64,000 nucleotides of DNA from Eubacteriaceae bacterium (GTDB taxonomy: Bacteria > Bacillota > Clostridia > Eubacteriales > Anaerofustaceae). Below are positions 17,449 through 27,048 of the stretch, piece after piece. The translations under genes were made by a program, and so were the position numbers. The DNA is taken from positions 1-64,000 of the forward strand of contig WRIE01000001.1 of assembly GCA_009782875.1 (NCBI GenBank), written 5' to 3'. The notes below the pieces were generated by a model. The model searched no databases. It was not told the origin of the DNA and was given only the letters and a program-made list of their open reading frames with translations. Every line of letters begins with the position of its first letter. Within the stretch, counting starts at the first letter, position 1.

Positions 17449-18372
17449 TTATTGAAGCCGGATTCTTGGATCTATTATTGCATAAAGGGTGTCAACGACA
17501 ACACTCAAGGCGCAATACACGACAATCATCATCATAGTCACCCCTTGGACAACAGGGTAGTCAGAGCTTTTAATAGAGGAGATCAACAAGTCTCCCAAGC
17601 CGCCCATAGCAAAAACAGTTTCAACGAGCACTGCGCCAACAAGCATCCCGCCAATTTGCAGGGAAGTAATTGTAATAACTGGTATCACCGCATTTCGCAG
17701 AGCATGTATAAAGATTATGCGCAATGGCCCGACACCTTTTGCGTAGGCAGCTGTTATGTAGTCGCTTGAGAGCTCTTCAATCATAGACTGGCGGGTAATA
17801 CGGCTTGTGAGCGCCACCATATTGATAGCCATAGCGCAAGAGGGCAAAACCAAGTGCCTGAAACTGCCTGTCCCCATAGAGGGAAACCACTTGAGCCTTA
17901 ACGCAAAGACAAGCATAAAGATGACTCCTATCAAAAAAGTGGGGGAAGCGACAAACACAAGGGAGATTATTGAAAGCGCTTTGTCTGTGAAACTGTTTGC
18001 CTTTACAGCCAAAACAATACCCAAAGGGACAGCAATCAAGATTGCAAGCACTGTCGAAAGCGCAGCAAGCTGGACGGTTGTCTTGACCCTCTGGCTGACA
18101 AGGAGAGAAACCGGTTGGCGGTATTGGTAGCTTTCGCCGAAGTCGCCCTTCAACATTCCGCCAATCCATAGATAGTATTGTTGGATAGGGCTCTTGTCAA
18201 GATTGAAACGCCTCAATAGATCCTCCCGGACTTGGGCGGTCACAGTTTTTCCCTTTGTAATGGAAGCTATAGGATCAGAAGGGGACAAGCGCACAGTGAA
18301 AAAAATGACAGCGCTTACCACAACAAGGACGACCAGGGATTGCAGAAGCCTTTTTAACAAGTATTTAGCCAA
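17449..18372 (-). CDS. oppB: Peptide ABC transporter permease, OppB/DppB type
   Basis: A 307-residue protein that begins with TTG, with GAGG seven bases upstream. N-terminal membrane anchor MAKYLLKRLLQSLVVLVVVSAVIFF is the standard OppB start. RLSPSDP, the GDFGESYQYRQPVSLLV block near 75-92, the EAA loop AYAKGVGPLRIIFIHALRN near 208-227 and six hydrophobic segments follow. It is the first gene of a six-gene operon B-C-D-F-A-amidohydrolase reading left. A 7-bp hairpin at 18412-18430 lies in the leader. Confidence 0.9.
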   Translation of the reverse strand: MAKYLLKRLLQSLVVLVVVSAVIFFTVRLSPSDPIASITKGKTVTAQVREDLLRRFNLDKSPIQQYYLWIGGMLKGDFGESYQYRQPVSLLVSQRVKTTVQLAALSTVLAILIAVPLGIVLAVKANSFTDKALSIISLVFVASPTFLIGVIFMLVFALRLKWFPSMGTGSFRHLVLPSCAMAINMVALTSRITRQSMIEELSSDYITAAYAKGVGPLRIIFIHALRNAVIPVITITSLQIGGMLVGAVLVETVFAMGGLGDLLISSIKSSDYPVVQGVTMMMIVVYCALSVVVDTLYAIIDPRIRLQ

Positions 18373-18981
18373 GGGATATCCTCTTTATAAAATTATGCCT
18401 AAATGTGCTTATGCCATAACATATATGGCACAGCTGGTTTTACATTGTGTTTGGCAAAGGGATTGGCAGGATTTAAACTACAATATGAAGAAAGTATACG
18501 ATATTCGACTATATGCGTCAAGAAATATACAGAATTTCCTAGAAGATTCCAATATTTGCGAGTTGGGCTACATAGTTGTTTTTTTTCGATAAAATCGAGA
18601 TAATGGCTTAAAATAGCGTAGTTATTGACAAGAATTATAGTCTCCCAAAAATGTCTCCGAAATCTGTTGTTTGGTATATTTGCCAAATGACGGATTTCGG
18701 GCTGCACACCCTGCAGCAATCTACACAAGCGTAACTGCGCATTGAGTACCATAGAGGGCTTAAGCGCCCAGGCAAGCATCTGGGAGGCGGATGCCGGACA
18801 TTGCCTAGCCAGTTGGGCTTCTAAAGTGAAACCTATGCTTCTAGGCGGAAGACAAGCGGCAGGTTGTCCATGGAATATAACCAAATACTCAAAGGGGGAG
18901 GACCGGATACTCGATAGCCGGCTCCCCCCCCTTTTACGGTCCAAACGTTCTTTTGCTGCTAAAGCAATCTATAGCCAGTTG
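18373..18981. other. Intergenic: Opp operon leader and nucleotidase terminator
   Basis: No gene is supported. The left end carries the ribosome binding site of oppB and a small inverted repeat TGCCATA/TATGGCA at 18412-18430 that could be an operator. The right part holds the terminator at 18891-18934. Open frames on both strands here lack start signals. Confidence 0.4.
18891..18934 (-). terminator. GC-rich terminator of the 5'-nucleotidase gene
   Basis: A run of five Gs preceded by AAA (18891-18900) pairs with an eight-C run followed by TTTT, with an inner CCGG/CCGG pairing. Read on the minus strand it ends in CCCCCTTTGAG, 48 bases past the nucleotidase stop. Confidence 0.55.
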
Positions 18982-20682
18982 TTATTTGATGGTGATCCTT
19001 CCTGCTGGAGATGCGTAATCCTGTCCAATCACTCCGCCTAAAACTCTCAGGGTGTAGTTTACTAAAGCATCCTCTAGGGATAAGCCAGTCATATACCCTG
19101 TTTGGGTGTAGCCATAGCGGAATGCATAGTAAGTGTCTCCGCCGGCTGCTGTAAAGTCATTTGATGCAATAACATATTCAGCATTCAAGTCGAAAGGTTT
19201 GCCTCCAACGGTTGCAATGGTGACACGGCTGCCGGGGTTCGCAGGCTTGAAGTAGGTGGATTCCGGATACTCTTCGCCTTCGGCATACTCAACAGATGTG
19301 TCAATAGTGAACTCTATCCCTGCAACCTGCGGGAATGCCCCTATGGCTTCTGGTGTAGTGCATGTCGCGGCTTCCAGCGCTTCAAGCAGCTCTGCGCCGG
19401 TTATCGTGAGCACCGTCACTTGGTTGCCAAACGGGAATACTGTTTTCATGTCGTTCATAGAGATTGGCCCGGCGGGGATAGAAGTCCTGATGCCTCCGCC
19501 GTTTGTGACAGCAGCTACCACTTGGTCGCCAACAGCTTGCTTGGCTGCCCAAAGGATCGCGTCTGCCGCAAAGTCTCCAAGGTTTGTCTCTTGGGTGCGG
19601 ACGCCAGGATCGCGCTCCCCATCTAGATCTACATCAGTTGTCGCGAAAACTGCGGAAAGCTGCTCCATGACCGTATCGTTGATATCGCTGACAATTTTGC
19701 CGACAGCAACGTCAACTTCAGTTGAAGCGAATACACCGGCTATCTTTTCGTCGACAGTCCCGGCAATTTTTGCATCAACGCCGTTATAGACGGTTGCGGA
19801 TGCTTTTGTGCCATCATAGGTCACGATGCCGATATTTTTGAACAGGGAGCCTGTGCTGGCGATCAGGACGCCATTCTCCTCTTGGCCGCTTTCTAGAAGG
19901 GTATGGCTGTGGCCGTCAATGAGGATGTCAATGCCTGTAACCTTGCCTACAAGGTCAATAGACCTGTTAGGCTCAGATTCGCCATCCATTCCAAGATGGG
20001 AAAGGCAGACTATCACTGTGGCGCCTGCGCCCTTAAGCTCGTCAACTTGCGCTTGGGCTGCCGCGTACAGCTCTTCACCCATCAAGAAGTCGATGTCCCT
20101 AACTTTGTCGGGATGCGCTTTTGTCAATGTCTCTGGGGTTGTAAGCCCAAACACGCCGACTTGCATGCCGTTGGGCATTTCAAAAATCTTGTTGGCGTCA
20201 AAAACCAAATCCCCGCCTGTGCGGCGCACGATATTAGCCGACAGCACTGGGAAGCTTGCGCCTTCTGCGAGTTGCTGCAAGTTGTCGGAGCCCCAGTCAA
20301 ACTCATGGTTGCCTGGCGAAATTGCGTCATAGCCAACTGCATCCATAATATCGAATGCGGATTTGCCGTAATCCAAATTCACCAGACTTGTCCCTTGGCT
20401 GGCGTCGCCTGCGTCAAGCAGCAGCACTGACGCGCCCAAAGCTTCCAATTCGCTTTTTATCTTGGCTATCTTGGCATATCCGATAGTGCCGGACCCTTCT
20501 TCAGGTTCAAGGTCCTCAAGGGCGTTGCCATGGACATCATTCGTGTGGAGAATGATAAGCATGTCCTCAAAGCTGCCGCTTCCGGTTTGTTGCCTCGATC
20601 CTCCTGTGTTGCATGCAGCGGCTAATAAAAGCACGCCTGCCAGCAGCACTGCAATGATTTTGCGAATATCTGTTTTTTTCAT
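18982..20682 (-). CDS. 5'-nucleotidase/UDP-sugar hydrolase-type lipoprotein
   Basis: A 566-residue protein from ATG 20682, which has GAGGAGAG nine bases upstream; a longer frame to 20748 lacks such a site. The lipobox is LLLAAAC near residue 22-25. The metallophosphatase domain shows ILHTNDVHGN near 43, LDAGDASQGT near 92, SPGNHEFDWGSDN near 124, CLSHLG near 211 and DGHSHT near 243. The C-terminal 5_nucleotid_C domain shows TNLGDFAADA, NGGGIRTSIPAG and FPFGNQVTVL, with the substrate-binding FTAAGGDTYYAF near the end. Such enzymes dephosphorylate extracellular nucleotides to release nucleosides and phosphate. It is anchored outside the membrane. The two-component pair upstream resembles PhoB/PhoR, so phosphate control is possible but not shown. 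Confidence 0.9.
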   Translation of the reverse strand: MKKTDIRKIIAVLLAGVLLLAAACNTGGSRQQTGSGSFEDMLIILHTNDVHGNALEDLEPEEGSGTIGYAKIAKIKSELEALGASVLLLDAGDASQGTSLVNLDYGKSAFDIMDAVGYDAISPGNHEFDWGSDNLQQLAEGASFPVLSANIVRRTGGDLVFDANKIFEMPNGMQVGVFGLTTPETLTKAHPDKVRDIDFLMGEELYAAAQAQVDELKGAGATVIVCLSHLGMDGESEPNRSIDLVGKVTGIDILIDGHSHTLLESGQEENGVLIASTGSLFKNIGIVTYDGTKASATVYNGVDAKIAGTVDEKIAGVFASTEVDVAVGKIVSDINDTVMEQLSAVFATTDVDLDGERDPGVRTQETNLGDFAADAILWAAKQAVGDQVVAAVTNGGGIRTSIPAGPISMNDMKTVFPFGNQVTVLTITGAELLEALEAATCTTPEAIGAFPQVAGIEFTIDTSVEYAEGEEYPESTYFKPANPGSRVTIATVGGKPFDLNAEYVIASNDFTAAGGDTYYAFRYGYTQTGYMTGLSLEDALVNYTLRVLGGVIGQDYASPAGRITIK

Positions 20683-20850
20683 ATTGCTGAACTCTCCTCT
20701 TAATAATACGTACATGTCCATTCTAACAATTTGTGGGTTTTTAGTCAAACGCTACAATACAGAATTAAATCGGTTTATCTGTTTCTAGCAAAATGCCAAA
20801 AAACGACAGCTGCATCCTTAAAACAAAAAAACAGCTATTGCCAAGCTGCA

Positions 20851-22554
20851 TTAATGATCAAGAAGCCGGTTGTTTTGGACAAATTCAACAGAAATCTGTG
20901 TGCCTTTCCCGGGTTTGCTTTTCAAAGAGACCCTCCATCCGTATAACGCAGCGATATGCTTGACTATTGAAAGGCCCAAGCCTGTGCCGCCGCCTCTTTG
21001 GGACCTGCTCTTCTCAACCCGGTAAAAGCGCTCAAAAATCCGCGCCTGGTCCTCGGGGGCAATTCCGATGCCTGTGTCAGAGACAAAGAGCCATACTGTT
21101 TTCCTGCCGCTTTCAATAGCTATCGCGATCCTGCCTTTGTGGATGTTATAGCGCACAGCGTTTTCCACTATGTTACGCACAAGCCCATAAGCATGCTCAG
21201 GCTCTGCTTCGATAATCCCGTCTCCAAAAATGTCTACCGTTATCGCTTTTTCTTCAATAGCCATCGACAAGGTATTGCATACATCGTTTGCCACTTGAGC
21301 CAGTGAGATTGGGCTAGGGTTTATAGTCCTGTCGCTTTCGAGTTTTGAGAGCCTGAGCATGTCACGGATCAAAGAGGACATGCGGTCAGTCTCCCTTGTT
21401 ATGCCCTCAAGATACTTAGCCAGGTTCTCGTCGTGGTTGTGCATTGTCGCAAGCTCGCTGAATCCTTTGATAGCTGTTAGCGGCGTCTTTAGCTCGTGGG
21501 ACGCATTGGCGAAAAAGTCCTCCCGCAGCTTTGCATTCTCAGTATTCTCTGTTATGTCCGACATGATAAGCATAGACAATCTGCCACTGGGAAGCTGTTT
21601 GACTGTTGCTTGGAATATCCTCGAATGGAGGTTGACCTGGAACAGGGCGTTCTCGTTGCGGCTTATACATACGCTCACAGTGTCGATAAGCTTTTCTTCA
21701 TTGGCCAGCTCGCTCAAGTTCCTGCCGATGATTTCTGGATTGCTGTCAAAAATGCCTAATGCTGACGAGTTGATCAATACGATGTCCATCATCTCGTCCA
21801 AAACGAAAATTCCGTCTCCAATGCTTCCCAAAACGTAGTCAAGCTTGGTCTTCTCTTCCCAAAGCTCCGCAAACCCGTTTTGGACTATTTCGGCAACCTC
21901 GTCTATCCCCCGTAAAATCGAATCTATCTCCTCCTCGTACCCTTCCTCAAGGTGCTGTTGGGCGTATTCCCCCATCGAAAGAAGCCTTAGCCTTCTCTCA
22001 ACCGATTCAAAAGGCTTTGTGATTTTTCTTATCATGCTTCTAGAGAAGAGAAAACAAGGCAACGACACAGCTAAAAGCAGTGAAGCCAAGACTGCCAGTG
22101 ATTTCATGGAATAATCATCAATTTTAGTGGTGGGGATTGCAGCGTGGATGAAGATATAGCTGCCATTGCTTTCCACTTTCAACGCATAGTAGATATAATC
22201 CATCCCGAAAGAAGACGAGTACCTTTTGAAAACCTCAGGCTCCCCTGCCAACGCGGCTTGTATCTCAGGCCTGTCCAAGTAGCCCTCCGTGTCCTTGCTG
22301 TCAGGCCTGCTGTCAGCTAATACAAGGCCATCTTTGGAAATGAGGGTGATCCTCGTGTTGCCTCCGATATTTACAAAATCTTGAAGGTCGATTTCATCGT
22401 TGAATAGAGCAGCGCAAATCCTGGCTGCCTCCATGACAGTGTCTTTTGAAACATTGAGGTTGTTATTGTGGACAATGTAGACAGAAGCGAAAAAAAAGCT
22501 TAGAAGCACAACAAAAATCATCAAGGCGAGATTGAGAAACAGCCTTTTTTTCAT
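20851..22554 (-). CDS. Sensor histidine kinase, PhoR/WalK-like
   Basis: A 567-residue membrane kinase. First membrane helix at about 6-28, an extracytoplasmic sensor domain (residues 30-150), second helix around 152-172, then HAMP-like linker, a PAS domain near 240-340 (VLGSIGDGIFVLDEMMDIVLINSSA), HisKA with the phosphoacceptor in NASHELKTPLTAIKGFSE near 353, and HATPase_c with NIVENAVRYN, DTGIGIAPEDQARIFERFYR and GGGTGLGLSIVKHI. The order fits PhoR/PnpS-type sensors. The ATG overlaps the response regulator stop in an ATGA arrangement, so the two are coupled. The signal is unknown. Confidence 0.9.
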   Translation of the reverse strand: MKKRLFLNLALMIFVVLLSFFFASVYIVHNNNLNVSKDTVMEAARICAALFNDEIDLQDFVNIGGNTRITLISKDGLVLADSRPDSKDTEGYLDRPEIQAALAGEPEVFKRYSSSFGMDYIYYALKVESNGSYIFIHAAIPTTKIDDYSMKSLAVLASLLLAVSLPCFLFSRSMIRKITKPFESVERRLRLLSMGEYAQQHLEEGYEEEIDSILRGIDEVAEIVQNGFAELWEEKTKLDYVLGSIGDGIFVLDEMMDIVLINSSALGIFDSNPEIIGRNLSELANEEKLIDTVSVCISRNENALFQVNLHSRIFQATVKQLPSGRLSMLIMSDITENTENAKLREDFFANASHELKTPLTAIKGFSELATMHNHDENLAKYLEGITRETDRMSSLIRDMLRLSKLESDRTINPSPISLAQVANDVCNTLSMAIEEKAITVDIFGDGIIEAEPEHAYGLVRNIVENAVRYNIHKGRIAIAIESGRKTVWLFVSDTGIGIAPEDQARIFERFYRVEKSRSQRGGGTGLGLSIVKHIAALYGWRVSLKSKPGKGTQISVEFVQNNRLLDH

Positions 22555-23222
22555 ATGAGCATATATCCAACCCCTCTTATAGTCTGGATAACTGCCTCGC
22601 TTCCCGCTTCAGCCAGTTTTTTCCTCAAGTCTTTTATGTGTATGTCTAAAGTCCTGGTCTCCCCAATAAAGCTGTCCCCCCAAACCTCGTTGAAAATTGT
22701 TTCCCGCATTTGCACTGTTTCCGCATTCTCCGCAAGAAGGCAAAGGAGGTTGTATTCTTTCAGTGTTGTTTTTAGAGCCACCTCATCGACAAGGATGCGG
22801 TGCTTGGAATAGTCGATCAAAATATTTTTGTATGCCACGTTTTCAGTGCTCTTAGCTGTTCTGCGCAGATTTGCTTTGATTCGCGCTACAAGCTCCAGAA
22901 CCCCAAAAGGCTTTGATATATAGTCGTCGGCGCCCAAATTCAAGCCTTTGACTTTTGAAATCTCTTCTCCTTTCGCCGATACCATTATCACAGGAATGTT
23001 TGAGGTGGATCCGTTCTCTTTCAATTTAGCCAAGATAGCATACCCGTCCTCCCCCGGCAACATTATGTCCAGCAAGATCAGGTCCGGGCTGGTTTTCTCA
23101 AAAGCGCCAAAGAAGGACTCTCCATCATAAAAGCAATGGCAGTCAAAATCCTGTTCCAGGGTAAACTCATAAAGCTCTTGGATCGCTCTATCATCCTCAA
23201 CTGCAAAAATTGTCTGTTTCAA
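22551..23222 (-). CDS. OmpR/PhoB-family response regulator
   Basis: About 223 residues from TTG 23222, the position where the receiver domain begins (KQTIFAVEDDRAIQELYE) and where GGTG lies five bases upstream. An open frame continues to a TTG at 23273 but adds residues not typical of the family. Receiver acidic pair is EDD, the phospho-Asp lies in LILLDIMLPGEDGY, the Lys in YISKPFG. The C-terminal winged helix shows LVDEVALKTTLKEYNLLCLLAENA and RTLDIHIKDLRKKL. It is cotranscribed with the kinase. A CCGGTTAACCGG palindrome lies about 58 bases upstream of the start. Confidence 0.9.
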   Translation of the reverse strand: MKQTIFAVEDDRAIQELYEFTLEQDFDCHCFYDGESFFGAFEKTSPDLILLDIMLPGEDGYAILAKLKENGSTSNIPVIMVSAKGEEISKVKGLNLGADDYISKPFGVLELVARIKANLRRTAKSTENVAYKNILIDYSKHRILVDEVALKTTLKEYNLLCLLAENAETVQMRETIFNEVWGDSFIGETRTLDIHIKDLRKKLAEAGSEAVIQTIRGVGYMLI

Positions 23223-23279
23223 ACTATCACCCAATTTCTTTGGGGCAAACCGCTTCTCAAAGCATGCCTCCAATTATTG

Positions 23280-23297
23280 CCGGTTAACCGGTTTTAA
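23280..23297. promoter_or_regulatory. CCGGTTAACCGG palindrome, candidate operator
   Basis: A 12-bp perfect palindrome at 23280-23291 continues as TTTTAA, giving TTAACCGGTTTTAA at 23284-23297. A nearly identical TTAAACCGGTTAA occurs at 27049-27061, upstream of a URO-D-like gene. Shared sequence and promoter-proximal position suggest a common regulator site. Confidence 0.4.
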
Positions 23298-23440
23298 ATT
23301 AAGAACCATTTAATCATAGGGGCAAAATGCCGCAATTGTCAATACCCCAAGCCTCCCAAATGGCAACCTTGTGCTATTGGCCTGCATATTGATATTATAG
23401 GCAAACACTTGGGGATAATGCAACCCAAGCGCGCCACGCA

Positions 23441-23480
23441 AAATAAAACAAGGCGGCTAAAAAGCCGCCTTGTTTTATTT
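23441..23480 (-). terminator. Perfect intrinsic terminator
   Basis: An 18-bp perfect stem (23441-23458 with 23463-23480) has an AAAA loop, a GGCGGCT core and A/T flanks that serve as U tract in either direction. It lies 21 bases past the stop of the first URO-D-like gene and separates it from the two-component system. Confidence 0.85.
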
Positions 23481-23501
23481 TGCTTTGTATGTTCGTGAAT
23501 G

Positions 23502-24893
23502 CTACATAAGCAGGGTCATATAGTAGGTAAACATTGAATTGTAATAATTTTCGAAGCGTGCCCGCGCAGAGTCCGGGGTGTATGGATACTGTTTTTTGAA
23601 CTCATCCCAATTGAAAGCATACTTGCCCCCAAGAACTGGGTTGTCATCTTTCGCAAAACCTTCAGTGTTAAGGGGTGTGCCGAAGCTTTCGCCGGCATTG
23701 GTGTATACACCATAGTCGCGGATTGTCTCAGCTATCGCGTTGTAATTCTCAAGAGGGATGTCGCTTGCCATAATCGCGCCTTTGTCGAAGCCAAACTGGT
23801 ATCCTCCGCCTGGCATCATGATGTCAAGGAGCGCTTTGACTGCGTCGATGTTTTCCTGCTTTGATTTTGCCTTGACGTTCACTATCGGGTACAGCCCGCC
23901 GTAAAAGTGGGTTTTAGCCAACTTGTCGACAATCAGCTGGGCGCTTTCTATGCCGTATTCGAAGCGCATCAAATGGCCTTTGGGCTGGTCTTGCAAGATG
24001 TCAAGGTAGCGCATCCAGTCATGCTCGTTAAACATGCTGACCCTCGCCCCCCTTGCAGCATACTGCTCAAGCATCTTGGTGTACGTTGGCAGCCATACTT
24101 CCACAAAATCTTTCTCCCGCATGTAGGTGGGCATGTGCAGAGGGGTGCCAACAGCGCCTCTGGGATGCGGGGCAGGCGGCAGGCCAGCGAGGAACATTAG
24201 CGGATAGAGCGCATCGCATGCGTCTATGACTTTTGCCCTGTTGCGCCGGACATCTTTGGATACTTCAGAAAAGCTGCGCAGCTGGTCGGCTAGGAAGTCG
24301 TACGGCGCTGCAGTGAATCCGCCGGAACCCCGGGGAGCGCCGGCATAATAGCCATATTTAGCAGAAAGCGCGCCTAATGTCGGCCCGATGGCAGCGCCGT
24401 CATCGCTTAATGAGAGCCTTGACAAATGCACCGCATTGCCCCTGCCCACAGGGTCGTCCATGGCAAGCGCCTTGTGCTGGCGTGGAAGCACCAACTCAAG
24501 TATGGCTGCATAAGGATCCTCGATAAGGGCGTCATACTCCTCTGCAAGCATGCCGATCACTTCAGGGTGTTGGACAAATCCTCCAGCCCCCATTTTGAAG
24601 GATTGGCTTTCTAGAAGCTGGAAATAGGAAGGCGGGCGTGAAGCAAAACCCACTCCCCCAACTGGCAATGTGTCCGAGTACTGTTTTTCACAAATTTCCT
24701 CGGCAATGCCTGCTAGTTTCGAGAAGTCGAACTGGTAATCGAAAAAGTCGACACCGCCTAATTCTGCTAATATGTGGTGGCCAACAGACATAGACACAGG
24801 TAGCCTTTTGGGCACGATATTGTTGTAATAATCCTCATATAGCTGGTTGCGTTCTGCTTGGGCTGCAATTGGGTCAGATGGAACTAAACTCAT
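23502..24893 (-). CDS. URO-D-fold methyltransferase-like protein, paralog 1
   Basis: A 463-residue protein from ATG 24893 (GGAGG with five-base spacing). It belongs to a long subgroup of the uroporphyrinogen decarboxylase superfamily that includes cobalamin-dependent methyltransferases, not to heme-pathway HemE. Conserved blocks shared with the paralogs at 25575, 27275 and 32624: QLYEDYYNN.PKRLPVSMSVG at the start, GRGNAVHL, LRSFSEVSKDVRRNR, TPLHMPTYMREKDFVEVWLPTY, NEHDWMRYLDILQD, MRFEYG, PGGGYQFGFDKG and KYAFNWDEFKKQYPYTPD at the end. The His-x-Cys zinc ligands of MtaA/MtbA-type enzymes are not evident. Soluble; substrate unknown. A perfect terminator follows. It is probably transcribed alone or with paralog 2. 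Confidence 0.75.
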   Translation of the reverse strand: MSLVPSDPIAAQAERNQLYEDYYNNIVPKRLPVSMSVGHHILAELGGVDFFDYQFDFSKLAGIAEEICEKQYSDTLPVGGVGFASRPPSYFQLLESQSFKMGAGGFVQHPEVIGMLAEEYDALIEDPYAAILELVLPRQHKALAMDDPVGRGNAVHLSRLSLSDDGAAIGPTLGALSAKYGYYAGAPRGSGGFTAAPYDFLADQLRSFSEVSKDVRRNRAKVIDACDALYPLMFLAGLPPAPHPRGAVGTPLHMPTYMREKDFVEVWLPTYTKMLEQYAARGARVSMFNEHDWMRYLDILQDQPKGHLMRFEYGIESAQLIVDKLAKTHFYGGLYPIVNVKAKSKQENIDAVKALLDIMMPGGGYQFGFDKGAIMASDIPLENYNAIAETIRDYGVYTNAGESFGTPLNTEGFAKDDNPVLGGKYAFNWDEFKKQYPYTPDSARARFENYYNSMFTYYMTLLM

Positions 24894-25574
24894 TTTTCCT
24901 CCTTGAAAGATAATTATTATTGCATCGAAAGCGGCAGAAAAATTCCGCATTCGATTGGTCGGGAACTGCTTGGCCAATCAAGGCTATGAAGGTTGTAGTT
25001 TTTGTGCCAGTGTCTCCTTGAAACAATCTGGTGGTGGTCGCTGTTTCGGCGAAGGTGTCATAGCTGCAGGCAATGTAGCTTGCCATTATCAGCGCTTTGC
25101 TAGCCTGGATTGGATGCCATTATCGTTGCAAGGAGCTTTAAACAGCTTTTTCTTTCATAAAACCACACTTGGCTAAGCAGGCATGGCAAACCGGTAAAGC
25201 GCGTCTTGCCATGCAACACCAACATTCTAACCTATATACTGAATCCGTCAAGTGGCTTTTTTAGAATGGCTTGGAGATGCCCCCAGGCAGCGCGCCCAAA
25301 ACATGCTGGTAGCAGCGCGCTGTTGGCGTGTTTAGTGTTTGAAAGCAGCTGCAATGTATCAACGACATCTTATTGCCCATATATATGGGCATATGCAGCA
25401 AAACCAGTGCTGCATATGCCCTGCAAGGCAATCCTGTAAAAAGTTAACTAGTTTAAGGCATCGCACGCTTTTATAAAGCAAGGCTGCCAATATCCATCAC
25501 CAAAAAAGGCTTAATGCTGGTGGCTGTTTTTTTTTGCGGTTGTTTAATAGTTGTTTTGGTTGGCAGAGCTTTTT
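24894..25574. other. Intergenic between URO-D paralogs 1 and 2
   Basis: No gene is supported in about 680 bases. It contains nested palindromes at 25375-25421. The ribosome binding site of paralog 1 is at its left end. Poly-T and poly-A stretches near 25500-25540 could belong to the end of paralog 2. Confidence 0.4.
25375..25421. repeat. Overlapping palindrome and hairpin
   Basis: Bases 25375-25390 form a 16-bp perfect palindrome (GCCCATATATATGGGC). Its last four bases also start a second hairpin, whose 14-bp perfect stem pairs 25387-25400 with 25408-25421 around the loop AAACCAG. The two structures are mutually exclusive at GGGC, an arrangement seen in attenuators and in small structured RNAs. 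No T tract follows. Confidence 0.4.
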
Positions 25575-26957
25575 CTAGCAAATGCAGAAAGTGATATTTT
25601 GCATGAACATCCTCTTGGCATAAGCTTCGAAGCGCGGCCTCGCCTCATCCGGGGTGTAAGGGTACTTTCTCTTGAACTCGTCCCAGTCAAAGGTATACTT
25701 GCTAACCACCTTTGGAGCCTCCTCAATCTTGAACTTTTCAGAGTTCAGCGGTGTAGCGATGCTTGCGCCTGGATTGCTATAAACGCCATAGTCGCGAACC
25801 GTTTCAGCTATTGCGCAGTAGGTGTCAAAGGGGATGTCTGTTGACGCGATGGGGTTTTTGTCGAAGCCGAAAATATACCCGCCTGCTGGCATCATGATGT
25901 CAAGCAGCCTCTTGACTTCGCTGATGTTTTCTTCCTTTGTCAAGTTCTTCACATTAGCCATGGGATACAATCCGCCCAGGAAATGTGTCTTTGAAAGCTT
26001 GTCGTTGATAACTTGGGGATCTCCGTACTCGAAGCGCATAACATTGCCTGTTGGCAAATCTTGCAGTATGTCAAGGTAGCGCATCCAATCATGCTCGCAG
26101 AACATGCTTACCCTGATGTCCCTTGCATTGTACTGTTCGACCAGTTTTCTGTAAGTGGGCAGCCAAACTTCTTTGAAGTCTTTTTCACGCATGTATGTGG
26201 GCATATGCAGAGGGGTTGACACAGCTCCCCTTGGATGGGGGTTGGAAGGCAAGCCGAAATTGAACATAATCGGGTACAGGGCGTCGCAGGCTGCTATGAC
26301 TTTGTCCCTGTAGCGCCTGGTGTCGCTGGAGATGCCCGAAAAGCTCCGCAGCTGGTCTGACAAAAAATCATATGGCGCAGCAGCGAAACCGCCTGAGCCG
26401 GCAGGGGCTCCAGGGTAATACCCAAATCGCTCGACCAATCCAGCGACTACTCCGCCCATTGTAGCAGCGTCTTCGGCTTTTGAGATGGCAAATAGATGCA
26501 CAGCATTCCCCCTGCTTACCGGGTCAGCCATTGCGTTGTGGAGTCGGGGGATAGCTTTCTCCAAGAGGGTCGCATATGCGTCTTCAACCAGGGAGTCATA
26601 GTCCTCTGGCAACAAAGCGTGGGTGTTGGGATGTTGCATATAGCCGTGGTTGCCCATTTTAATGGTGTTGCTTTCGATGAGCTGGAATGGGACTGGAATC
26701 AAGGATGCCTGCCCGATGCCCCCCACAGGGCTCGTGTCAGAATAAAGGATCTCGCAGACCTTGTTGGCTTGCTCGGCAAGTTTTGTGTAGTCGTACTGGA
26801 AATCAAAGAAATCCACTCCGCCTTGCTCAGCCAGGATATGCATCCCCACTGACATGGATACGGGTATCCTTTTGGGAGTTTTGTAATTGTAATAGTCTTC
26901 ATACAATTGGATACGCTCGTTTTGCAGTGCTTTTGGGTCATTTTGCTCTAAACTCAT
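25575..26957 (-). CDS. URO-D-fold methyltransferase-like protein, paralog 2
   Basis: A 460-residue protein; ATG 26957 is preceded by AAGGAGGAAAA, the same leader as paralog 1. It is the most divergent of the four long copies: QLYEDYYNYKTPKRIPVSMSVG, DPVSRGNAVHLFAISKAED, SSDTRRYRDKVIAAC, FCEHDWMRYLDILQD (Cys in place of Asn), MRFEYGDPQVIND, PAGGYIFGFDKNP, and it ends in FMQNITFCIC instead of the YYxxLL seen in the others. The changes at the usual active-site face suggest a different substrate or partner. A candidate operator TTAAACCGGTTAA lies about 90 bases upstream. Confidence 0.75.
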   Translation of the reverse strand: MSLEQNDPKALQNERIQLYEDYYNYKTPKRIPVSMSVGMHILAEQGGVDFFDFQYDYTKLAEQANKVCEILYSDTSPVGGIGQASLIPVPFQLIESNTIKMGNHGYMQHPNTHALLPEDYDSLVEDAYATLLEKAIPRLHNAMADPVSRGNAVHLFAISKAEDAATMGGVVAGLVERFGYYPGAPAGSGGFAAAPYDFLSDQLRSFSGISSDTRRYRDKVIAACDALYPIMFNFGLPSNPHPRGAVSTPLHMPTYMREKDFKEVWLPTYRKLVEQYNARDIRVSMFCEHDWMRYLDILQDLPTGNVMRFEYGDPQVINDKLSKTHFLGGLYPMANVKNLTKEENISEVKRLLDIMMPAGGYIFGFDKNPIASTDIPFDTYCAIAETVRDYGVYSNPGASIATPLNSEKFKIEEAPKVVSKYTFDWDEFKRKYPYTPDEARPRFEAYAKRMFMQNITFCIC

Positions 26958-27048
26958 TTTTCCTCCTTGGAATGTGGTGTTAAATAATTTGGCATTAAGA
27001 GGCTTAACGATTGGTCAAACAAGAAGTGATTGTCCACAAGAAATATTG

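Noticed and set aside
19256-20430. Overlapping plus-strand frames opposite the 5'-nucleotidase
   Set aside because: They are shadows of a clearly identified gene with complete motifs.
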